The position numbers were made by a program, and so were the translations under genes. A model generated the notes under the pieces. That model was not told the origin of the DNA. It worked only from the letters and a program-made list of their open reading frames with translations, and did no database searches. Shown here piece by piece: positions 1 through 6,242 of a stretch of 7,595 bases of DNA (position 1 is its first letter; every line of letters begins with the position of its first letter). The stretch lies in assembly GCA_900771065.1 (NCBI GenBank), contig CAAGMP010000047.1, positions 1 through 7,595 of the forward strand, read 5' to 3'. This DNA comes from an uncultured Acinetobacter sp. (GTDB lineage Bacteria; Pseudomonadota; Gammaproteobacteria; Pseudomonadales; Moraxellaceae).

Positions 1-191
1 AACTGTTTGCGCGCGGTGAAGCTAATATTGGTGTCACTAAAGTTGGTCAAGTTCAATCATTGAAAATGACCACTTTAAGCCCAGTTGCCACCTTAGACAA
101 TGTGAAAAATTTACTTGCTCTAGTGCTTGCAGAAGCAGATCGAATCAAAGATTCAATTGCTGATGGAACTTACACACCAGCAATTGATTAA
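1..191 (+). CDS. C-terminal end of an unrecognised protein (5' truncated)
   Basis: An open frame enters from the left edge. Its first full codon is at position 3 and it ends at TAA 189-191, giving 62 residues that begin LFARGEANIGVTKVGQ and end TYTPAID. The frame stays open to the edge, codon use is natural, and a strong terminator follows directly, so this is very probably the 3' end of a real gene. The visible tail has a G/V-rich, probably beta-type first part, then an amphipathic helix-like stretch (about residues 33-55, NVKNLLALVLAEADRIKDSI), then a short polar tail. I see no catalytic motif, signal or membrane segment. I do not recognise the family, so no function is offered. The terminator separates it from the next gene, so the two are unlikely to form one operon. 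Confidence 0.7.
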   Translation, partial: LFARGEANIGVTKVGQVQSLKMTTLSPVATLDNVKNLLALVLAEADRIKDSIADGTYTPAID

Positions 192-206
192 TTTAAATTG
201 CACTAA

Positions 207-233
207 AAGAGATCACTGCGGTGGTCTTTTTTT
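207..233 (+). terminator. Rho-independent terminator after the 5' partial gene
   Basis: The arms AGATCAC (210-216) and GTGGTCT (221-227) pair over 7 bp, with one G-U pair and the loop TGCG. A run of T (227-233) follows. Further A-T and G-U pairs can extend the base of the stem. It lies 15 nt after the stop codon at 189-191 and 42 nt before the next start, so it insulates the DUF262 gene from read-through. Confidence 0.85.
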
Positions 234-275
234 ATTGTACAATTCAAATAATAACAATATCTTTTTGAGGGTAAA

Positions 276-2159
276 ATGATTAAAGAAGCTGCACAATTTT
301 CAATTCAGCATATTTTAGGTAGTGATACGACCAGCAAAGAACTTTTTTATAAAATTCCACCCTATCAGCGTGAATATACATGGGGTAAAGACAATTGGGA
401 AAATTTGTATAACGATCTGTTTGAAGCTGAAAAAGGTTATTTTTTAGGTTCAATTATTTGTATTGATGATGATCAAATTCATCCAAATAAAAAGATTTTA
501 CAAGTTATTGATGGGCAACAGCGACTCACAACAATTTCTATTTTATTGGCTGCATTATATTCAGCAATTCAAAATTTAATTAATCAAGATCAAACATTAC
601 AATTAAAATTATTTCAGGATAGAAATTTAAATATAAATTGGCTGAAAATACAATCTATGCTTAGATTTAACGATTCAAGCCAAAATAACGATGAAAATAG
701 ATTAACATTATCAATTCAAAAGAATAACCAAGATGATTTTATTTACTTATTAAATACCGTTTTTAATATTAATGAGTTACCTATAAAACCAAAATATTAT
801 GATTTACGTGCAATTTCAAAAGCTTATAAGTATTTTTTAGAAAAATTTGAAGAAGTTGATGAAAGTGGAGAAAAAGTAAATAGTTTATATAGTCTGTTTG
901 AACATTTTGAAAAAATTTGCACTGCGATTGTAGTAAGAATTTCAGTAGATAGTATGCAGTCGGCATTTGTTTTATTTGAAAGTATTAATAATCGTGGTGT
1001 GCCATTAACGCCAATTGATTTAATTAAAAACATGATTATTAGTAGTTTGGTTAAAAATAGCCAAGATGCCGATCATATTAATGAACGTTGGCAAACAATT
1101 GTTAGAAATGTTGAATCTTATGATGATCAAGTGCGTTTTTTACGTCATTTTTATCATGCTTATAAGTCCAATCCTGCAATTGGTTTAAGTAAATATACAA
1201 AAGCCACTAAAACCAATATTATTCGAATTTATACGACATTAATTGAAAATAATTCGCAGTATATTTTGAATCAATTAATTGAAAAATCGAATGTTTATGC
1301 TGCAATTATTTCACCAGAAAAAATTGAATTAGGCGAAAAATTTGCACAATATAAAGCACTTTTATTAAATTTAAAACGCGTTAAATCCGTTCCTGCCAAT
1401 GCGTTAATTTTATATTTATTAACCCATTTTGAAGAGCAAGATTTAACAGAAATTTTAACTTATTTAGAAACATGGTTTATTCGTCGTCATGTTACAAATT
1501 ACCCGACAACAAATAAATTAGATCAAATTTTTTTAGAAGTGATTGAACAATTACAAGAGAAAAAATTATTTTTAGATGAAACGAAAGAAGCGAAAGATGA
1601 GAAAAAACAGCAAGAATTACATGCGAGAAAAGTGAACGCATTGCAAGAAATTAAACTTAATTTAAATAAAATGATTACTAAAAATTCTCGTGCTGAATTT
1701 ATTAATCAATTATTGACTGTGCCACTTTATGAAGATAATCCAGAGGCGACGCGTTCTTTATTAATTAAACTGGAAAAGCTATCGCGTACAAAAGAGCAGC
1801 AAGTTGATTTTTGGCAAAAAAGTGATTCAAATAAACTGATTTGGTCAATTGAGCATGTTTGTCCACAAAAACCACTGGCTCAAAGTCATTGGTGTCAAGA
1901 AATTGCTGAAGAAGATCGTATGTTGTGGATACATACTTTAGGTAATTTAACTTTAACTTGCTATAACAGTAGTTTATCTAATTCTGATTATAAAACGAAA
2001 TGTGATGCAATTGACAAAAAAACCAATTTGCCAATTGGTTTAAAGTCTGGAAATGTTTATTTAAATCAGGATTTTATTCAAACAGATCATTGGGGAATTG
2101 AACAAATTAAACGGCGTGGAGAACGCTTAGCAAATGCGTTTGCGAGCTTATTTGATTAA
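276..2159 (+). CDS. DUF262-DUF1524 (GmrSD/SspE-like) HNH-nuclease, putative phage-defence protein
   Basis: This 627-residue cytoplasmic protein probably senses and cleaves foreign or modified DNA. The N-terminal DUF262 domain (about residues 8-255) carries the family marks: IPPYQREYTWG (27-37), FLGSI (56-60), the signature IDGQQR (78-83), and FESINNRG...DLIK (234-251). A helical middle region includes a charged, coiled-coil-like stretch (about 425-460). The C-terminal DUF1524 HNH domain (about 465-615) has IEH (525-527, H527), HTLGNLTLT (553-561, N557), N564, SNSDYKTK (568-575). In known relatives (GmrSD type IV restriction, SspE of the phosphorothioate Ssp system) the DUF262 part handles nucleotides and recognition, and the HNH part cuts DNA. 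The substrate here cannot be read from the sequence. The start is ATG 276, with GAGGG (267-271) four bases upstream. Terminators on both sides make it a monocistronic unit. All key motifs are intact. The gene is more AT-rich than the pst genes, which suggests transfer. Confidence 0.9.
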   Translation: MIKEAAQFSIQHILGSDTTSKELFYKIPPYQREYTWGKDNWENLYNDLFEAEKGYFLGSIICIDDDQIHPNKKILQVIDGQQRLTTISILLAALYSAIQNLINQDQTLQLKLFQDRNLNINWLKIQSMLRFNDSSQNNDENRLTLSIQKNNQDDFIYLLNTVFNINELPIKPKYYDLRAISKAYKYFLEKFEEVDESGEKVNSLYSLFEHFEKICTAIVVRISVDSMQSAFVLFESINNRGVPLTPIDLIKNMIISSLVKNSQDADHINERWQTIVRNVESYDDQVRFLRHFYHAYKSNPAIGLSKYTKATKTNIIRIYTTLIENNSQYILNQLIEKSNVYAAIISPEKIELGEKFAQYKALLLNLKRVKSVPANALILYLLTHFEEQDLTEILTYLETWFIRRHVTNYPTTNKLDQIFLEVIEQLQEKKLFLDETKEAKDEKKQQELHARKVNALQEIKLNLNKMITKNSRAEFINQLLTVPLYEDNPEATRSLLIKLEKLSRTKEQQVDFWQKSDSNKLIWSIEHVCPQKPLAQSHWCQEIAEEDRMLWIHTLGNLTLTCYNSSLSNSDYKTKCDAIDKKTNLPIGLKSGNVYLNQDFIQTDHWGIEQIKRRGERLANAFASLFD

Positions 2160-2174
2160 TGCAATAAAACAATC

Positions 2175-2202
2175 AAAAGGAGATCACAAGATCTCCTTTT
2201 TT
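2175..2202 (+). terminator. Strong rho-independent terminator after the DUF262-DUF1524 gene
   Basis: The arms AAAAGGAGATC (2175-2185) and GATCTCCTTTT (2190-2200) are perfectly complementary over 11 bp around the loop ACAA, and the T run continues to 2202. It lies 15 nt after the stop codon. The A run on the left arm means it could also act on the opposite strand. It separates the defence-like gene from the phosphate promoter that follows. Confidence 0.92.
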
Positions 2203-2210
2203 ATTTCAAT

Positions 2211-2266
2211 TTATCACGAAATAGTCATCAATTTGTAACTTCTCTGTCATATTTTAAAATCAAAAT
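2211..2266 (+). promoter_or_regulatory. PhoB-box array and candidate -10 element of the pst operon
   Basis: Four 7-bp elements sit at exact 11-bp spacing: TTATCAC (2211-2217), TAGTCAT (2222-2228), TTGTAAC (2233-2239) and CTGTCAT (2244-2250). Against the E. coli Pho half-site CTGTCAT they match at 4, 5, 4 and 7 of 7 positions. The last two form an 18-bp Pho box. Ten bases further on lies CAAAAT (2261-2266), a plausible -10 at the distance seen in the E. coli pstS promoter, where the PhoB box replaces the -35. TAAAAT (2255-2260) is a better -10 by sequence but lies only 4 bp from the box. The expected transcript starts near 2273, giving an untranslated leader of about 67 nt. The inference is that PhoB activates pstS and the operon in low phosphate. 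Confidence 0.78.
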
Positions 2267-2339
2267 TGCAGCTATTCCAATAAGTACAAAACTGAATAAA
2301 AAGTGGCGTACTTCAGATTCTATCATCGAGAGAAATCAA

Positions 2340-3365
2340 ATGCGCTTAAACCATCTTGCATTGGTGTTGACCTTAACAAGTGCGACGTTTGCTGCAACAA
2401 ATACTATGGCTCGTGACACCATTCAAATTGCGGGCTCATCAACAGTTCTACCATATTCAAGTGTTGTGGCAGAAGAATTTGCCAATACTTTTCCACAATT
2501 TAAAGCACCTGTTGTGGGTTCAGGCGGATCTTCTGGTGGTTTAAAACAATTTTGTGCAGGCGTAGGTGATAACACCATTGATATTGCGAATGCTTCTCGC
2601 AAAATTAAAGATACCGAATTGGCTGCATGTAAGAAAAATGGCGTAAACCAAGTTTTAGAAGTGAAAATTGGTTATGATGGTATTGTTTTTGCATCAAATG
2701 CCAATAAAGCCGCTTATAAATTACGCCCACAACATGTTTATGCTGCATTGGCTGCGGAATTGCCTTCACAAGGTAAAATGGTCAAAAATCCGTACACACA
2801 TTGGAATCAAATTGATCCAACCTTACCAAATGAACCAATTACTTTGGTGATTCCTGCTTCAAACCACGGTACACGTGAAGTTTTCCAAGAAAAAATGGTG
2901 GATGCAGGTTGTGAATCTTATGCAGCGATTAAAGCGTTAGATAAAGATCAACAAAAGAAATTCTGTTCAAACTTCCGTAAAGATGGACGTGTGGTCGAAA
3001 TTTCAGGTGATTATACTGAAACTTTGGCACGCTTAAAAACTTCGCCAAGTGCGGTCGGTGTTTTTGGTTTAGGTTTCTATGATCAAAACCGTGATAAATT
3101 GCGTGTTGCTAGCGTGAACAATGTTTTGCCATCAGAAAAAACCATTTTGAATGGTTCTTATCCTGTTTCTCGTCCATTATTTTTCTATGTGAAGGGTGAA
3201 CATTTAAAATCAATTAAAGGTTTACCACAATTTACTGAATATTTTTTAAATAAAAAAGTTTCAGGTAAAGGCTCTAAATTGGAAAAAGCAGGTCTTATTC
3301 CAATGTCAGATAAAGAACGCGCACAAGTTCTTGCTAATTTTAAAGCAGGTAAAGCGGTTAAATAA
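2340..3365 (+). CDS. pstS: PstS, periplasmic phosphate-binding protein
   Basis: This is the substrate-binding subunit of the high-affinity phosphate ABC transporter. The 341-residue precursor starts with a signal peptide: a basic start (MRLNH), a hydrophobic core (about 6-18), and likely cleavage after A18 (TFA) or A24 (TMA). The mature protein opens with the family strand IQIAGSSTVLP (28-38). Phosphate-loop features follow: GSSTV (32-36), GSGGSSGG (60-67), ASRKIK (85-90) and SNHGTRE (174-180), where GTR stands in place of the GSGT-type loop. Four cysteines (C72, C97, C191, C209) lie in the exported part and could form two disulfides. The start is ATG 2340, with GAGAG (2328-2332) seven bases upstream. 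It is the first gene of the pst operon, directly behind the PhoB-box promoter, and is separated from pstC by a terminator-like hairpin. The next three genes, encoding the permeases and ATPase, confirm the role. Confidence 0.95.
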   Translation: MRLNHLALVLTLTSATFAATNTMARDTIQIAGSSTVLPYSSVVAEEFANTFPQFKAPVVGSGGSSGGLKQFCAGVGDNTIDIANASRKIKDTELAACKKNGVNQVLEVKIGYDGIVFASNANKAAYKLRPQHVYAALAAELPSQGKMVKNPYTHWNQIDPTLPNEPITLVIPASNHGTREVFQEKMVDAGCESYAAIKALDKDQQKKFCSNFRKDGRVVEISGDYTETLARLKTSPSAVGVFGLGFYDQNRDKLRVASVNNVLPSEKTILNGSYPVSRPLFFYVKGEHLKSIKGLPQFTEYFLNKKVSGKGSKLEKAGLIPMSDKERAQVLANFKAGKAVK

Positions 3366-3379
3366 TCATGCATTAATTC

Positions 3380-3413
3380 AAAGCTGATGGCACCTTGTTG
3401 TCATCGGCTTTTT
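3380..3413 (+). terminator. Terminator-like hairpin between pstS and pstC (attenuation or 3'-end stabiliser)
   Basis: The arm AAAGCTGATGGCA (3380-3392) pairs with TGTCATCGGCTTT (3399-3411) over 13 bp, including two G-U pairs, with the loop CCTTGT and a T run at 3409-3413. It lies 14 nt after the pstS stop, inside the operon. Only five T in a row follow and no new PhoB box is visible before pstC, so partial termination is likely. That would allow much more PstS than membrane subunits, as is usual for binding-protein transport operons. It may also protect the 3' end of pstS mRNA. Confidence 0.72.
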
Positions 3414-3464
3414 GTTCAATAGGTTTTTTCGAATGATGAAAATTGAGAAAACAGTGGAGAATAC

Positions 3465-4844
3465 ATGAATCTGCTACTTATAGGTGTTTTGCTCGCAATT
3501 ATTGCCATCGCCTATCAAATTGGCTTAACCAAAAGCCGCAATATAGCAGGTAAGGGAAATAATTCCGCAATGCTGCATTCTCGCCCCGGTTATTATGGTG
3601 CGTTAGTGGCGTTATGGTGTGGTATCCCTGCTTTTTTAATTTTGATTGTTTGGAACTTAATCGAACCATTTGTATTAGAACAAGTGGTTTTAAAATATGT
3701 TCCTGCAACCGTAATGGCAACTTTAGATCAAGCTAGCATGAGTGTCCTCATGGACCGTGTACAAGCCATTGCTTCAGGTTTTGGAACGAGTGATCAAGCT
3801 GCACCTTATGAAATGGTTGCTGCTGAACAATTGGCTAAATTTCAACAAATGGCTGCGTTTGCCAAATTTGCCGTAGTGGTTTGTGTTGCCTTACTGGGTT
3901 TACTTTGGGCAAGAAAACGTATTGAACAAAAATATCGTGCGCGTAACCAAGTTGAGAAAATCATTAACATCGCTTTAGCTTTGTGTTCAGGTGTGGCGAT
4001 TTTGACCACAGTTGGCATTGTGATGTCCATGTTTGGTGAAGCACTCAAGTTTTTCAGCTTTGTCAGCCCATTCGATTTTTTCTTTGGAACAGAGTGGAAT
4101 CCGGGATTTAGCACTTCAGGTCATGCTGAAGGAAGTTACGGTTTATTACCTTTACTTTGGGGAACTTTACTGGTCAGTGCAATTGCTTTATTGGTTGCTG
4201 TTCCAGTTGGTTTAATGATCGCGATTTATTTATCTGAATATGCTTCTTCTCAATTTCGTTCGTGGGCAAAACCAGCGATTGAAGTTTTGGCAGGTATTCC
4301 AACCATTGTGTATGGTGTTTTTGCCTTAATGGTCATTGGTCCTTTCTTAAAATCTTTGGGTGCTGCGGTTGGAATTGATGTCAATGCAACCAGTGCATTA
4401 ACTGCGGGTTTTGTTATGGGCATTATGATTATTCCGTTTGTTTCTTCATTGTCAGATGACATTATTACTCAAGTCCCACGTTCATTGCGTGATGGTTCAT
4501 TGGGTTTAGGTGCAACCAAATCAGAAACTATTCGCCAAGTGGTTTTACCTGCGGCATTGCCCGGGATTATTGGTGCATTTTTATTAGCAGCATCACGTGC
4601 TATTGGTGAAACCATGATTGTGGTTTTAGCAGCAGGAAATAGTCCGTTGTTGCATGTCAATCCACTTGAAGCCGTATCAACCGTGACAATAACCATTGTC
4701 AACCAATTAACAGGTGATACCGACTTTGCTAGCCCTCAAGCATTAGTTGCCTTTGCATTAGGCTTAACTTTGTTTGTCATTACTTTAGGTTTAAATATTG
4801 TCGCACTTTACATTGTGCGTAAATATCGCGAGCAATACGACTAA
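3465..4844 (+). CDS. pstC: PstC, phosphate ABC transporter permease with N-terminal extension
   Basis: One of the two membrane subunits that form the phosphate channel with PstA. It has 459 residues against 319 in E. coli. The conserved permease core (about 165-459) has hydrophobic segments near 167-190, 226-256, 276-296, 310-328, 363-392 and 425-450. Its coupling loop (EAA-type, about 343-362, ending in LP at 361-362) docks on PstB. It also has the PstC/PstA hallmark SRAIGET (377-383). The extra N-terminal part (1-160) holds about three further hydrophobic segments (3-19, 44-68, 132-148) with a soluble stretch between the last two. The start ATG 3465 has GGAG (3456-3459) five bases upstream and matches a hydrophobic N-terminus. 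The stop overlaps the pstA start by one base, so the two permeases are probably translationally coupled. Long forms of this kind are familiar from Pseudomonas and Acinetobacter. Confidence 0.95.
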   Translation: MNLLLIGVLLAIIAIAYQIGLTKSRNIAGKGNNSAMLHSRPGYYGALVALWCGIPAFLILIVWNLIEPFVLEQVVLKYVPATVMATLDQASMSVLMDRVQAIASGFGTSDQAAPYEMVAAEQLAKFQQMAAFAKFAVVVCVALLGLLWARKRIEQKYRARNQVEKIINIALALCSGVAILTTVGIVMSMFGEALKFFSFVSPFDFFFGTEWNPGFSTSGHAEGSYGLLPLLWGTLLVSAIALLVAVPVGLMIAIYLSEYASSQFRSWAKPAIEVLAGIPTIVYGVFALMVIGPFLKSLGAAVGIDVNATSALTAGFVMGIMIIPFVSSLSDDIITQVPRSLRDGSLGLGATKSETIRQVVLPAALPGIIGAFLLAASRAIGETMIVVLAAGNSPLLHVNPLEAVSTVTITIVNQLTGDTDFASPQALVAFALGLTLFVITLGLNIVALYIVRKYREQYD

Positions 4845-4846
4845 TG
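4842..4846 (+). promoter_or_regulatory. TAATG stop-start overlap of pstC and pstA (translational coupling)
   Basis: The pstC stop TAA (4842-4844) shares its last A with the pstA start ATG (4844-4846). No good Shine-Dalgarno sequence lies in front of the ATG; only a weak GAG is seen at 4830-4832. Ribosomes ending pstC therefore probably reinitiate on pstA, which would keep the two channel subunits in step. Confidence 0.7.
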
Positions 4847-6229
4847 AGCACATCAACCCATAACACCGATCAATTTGATCAGACTAGCGCGATTGAACAA
4901 AGTCAAGCACGTAAAAAACGCATTGAAAGCTCGTTGTCAAAACGTCATCGTAAAGAAAAAACGTTTCGCTTTTTAGGTTTTTCTGCGGTAATTGCAGGTT
5001 TGTTTTTTGTTGTATTGTTATTTGGCAGTATTTTGGCAAAAGGTTTACCTGCATTTTGGCAAAATAGCCTAAGCCTTCCTATTTATTTTGACCCAACAAT
5101 TGTCAATGTCGGTGCAAAACCTGTACAAAAATCGACAGAAAGCCCTGCTCAATTTGAACAACGTAATATTGAATGGCAAACCCAATTAGGTATGGTCGAT
5201 TGGGATGCTTTGATTATCAATGCAATGCTAAAAAAAGACCCTAAGTTGGAAAGTCAACGTGATGATTTAAGCTCAATTTATACCAGTTCTGAGGCGTATA
5301 AATTGCGTGATATGGTCATGGCAAATCCAAGTTTAATTGGGCAAACTGAACAAATGAAAGTCTTGGCTTCAGCCGATGTTGATGTGTGGTTAGCTGGAAA
5401 AATTGATCGCTCTTTACCCGATGATCAACAACAATTAAGTCCTGAAATACGCCAAATTGCCGATCAGCTTAAAGCTAATGGCATGATTCAAAGTACATTC
5501 AATACTGATTTATTTGTGAATCCTGACTCACGAAGCTCACCTGCAACATCTGGTTTGGCAGGTGCTTTTATGGGTTCATTGTTCATGATGATCATCGTGA
5601 TTTTAATTGCGATTCCAATTGGGGTGGCATCTGCAATTTATTTAGAAGAATTTGCACCTAAAAATTTAATGACCGATATTGTTGAAGTGAATATCAACAA
5701 CTTGGCTGCTGTTCCCTCGATTGTATTTGGTTTATTGGGTGCAGCAATTTTTATTGGTGTCATGCATATGCCATTATCTGCGCCGTTGGTGGGTGGCTTA
5801 GTTTTAAGTTTAATGACTTTACCTACTGTAATTATTACCACGCGTGCTTCGTTAAAAGCAGTTCCTCCTTCAATTCGTCAGGCGGCTTTAGGTCTAGGTG
5901 CATCACGTTTACAAACTGTCTTTCATCATGTTTTGCCTTTGGCATTGCCGGGTATTTTAACAGGTGCAATTATTGGTGTTGCACAGGCGTTAGGTGAAAC
6001 TGCACCCTTATTATTAATTGGAATGAGTGCTTTTGTGGCAAGTGTTCCTGCTACACCATTAGATCAAGCAACGGCTTTACCTGTACAAATTTATTTATGG
6101 CAAGGTAATGAATTGCGTAACTTTTTTGAAGGACGTACTGCTGCGGCAATTATTGTTTTGCTTGCATTAATGATTGGTTTAAATAGTTTGGCAATTTGGT
6201 TACGTAAAAAATTCGAAGTGCGTTGGTAA
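4844..6229 (+). CDS. pstA: PstA, phosphate ABC transporter permease with DUF3333-type N-terminal domain
   Basis: The second channel subunit of the phosphate transporter. It has 461 residues against 296 in E. coli. A polar, basic N-terminus (1-40) with KKR and KRHRKEK is probably cytoplasmic. A first membrane helix (about 43-65) follows, then a long polar insertion (about 66-235) that should lie in the periplasm and matches the DUF3333 region found in many proteobacterial PstA proteins. The permease core (236-461) has helices near 238-268, 287-307, 312-330, 366-395 and 432-453. The coupling loop with the EAA-like motif is QAALGLGAS...LP (346-365), and the PstA/PstC hallmark is QALGET (381-386). 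It starts inside the pstC stop codon and is followed after 13 nt by pstB. The start is supported by this coupling rather than by a strong ribosome site. Confidence 0.94.
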   Translation: MSTSTHNTDQFDQTSAIEQSQARKKRIESSLSKRHRKEKTFRFLGFSAVIAGLFFVVLLFGSILAKGLPAFWQNSLSLPIYFDPTIVNVGAKPVQKSTESPAQFEQRNIEWQTQLGMVDWDALIINAMLKKDPKLESQRDDLSSIYTSSEAYKLRDMVMANPSLIGQTEQMKVLASADVDVWLAGKIDRSLPDDQQQLSPEIRQIADQLKANGMIQSTFNTDLFVNPDSRSSPATSGLAGAFMGSLFMMIIVILIAIPIGVASAIYLEEFAPKNLMTDIVEVNINNLAAVPSIVFGLLGAAIFIGVMHMPLSAPLVGGLVLSLMTLPTVIITTRASLKAVPPSIRQAALGLGASRLQTVFHHVLPLALPGILTGAIIGVAQALGETAPLLLIGMSAFVASVPATPLDQATALPVQIYLWQGNELRNFFEGRTAAAIIVLLALMIGLNSLAIWLRKKFEVRW

Positions 6230-6242
6230 AAGAGGATAAAAC

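Noticed and set aside
235..263. Possible sigma-70 promoter of the DUF262 gene: TTGTAC (235-240) and TATCTT (258-263)
   Set aside because: The spacing is 17 bp but only 3 and 4 of 6 positions match, and the implied transcript start falls inside the Shine-Dalgarno sequence at 267-271. It is too weak to annotate.
781..1033. Minus-strand open frames inside the DUF262 gene
   Set aside because: They overlap each other and a full-length conserved domain on the + strand, and the peptides look like antisense translation of AT-rich code (runs of L, F, N and K). They are shadows.
2282..2316. Small hairpins in the pstS leader: AAGTAC (2282-2287) with GTACTT (2308-2313), and CTGAA (2292-2296) with TTCAG (2312-2316)
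   Set aside because: They share bases and so exclude each other, but the stems are only 5-6 bp with long loops in AT-rich DNA. There is no riboswitch-like conserved core. Chance is the simplest explanation.
2668..2850. Open frame on the + strand within pstS, in another frame
   Set aside because: It is fully inside pstS, has no ribosome site and shows no recognisable domain.
3842..4702. Several minus-strand open frames opposite pstC
   Set aside because: They are antisense shadows of a conserved permease, rich in T, P, N and K as expected from reverse-complemented membrane codons. No ribosome site or domain is seen.
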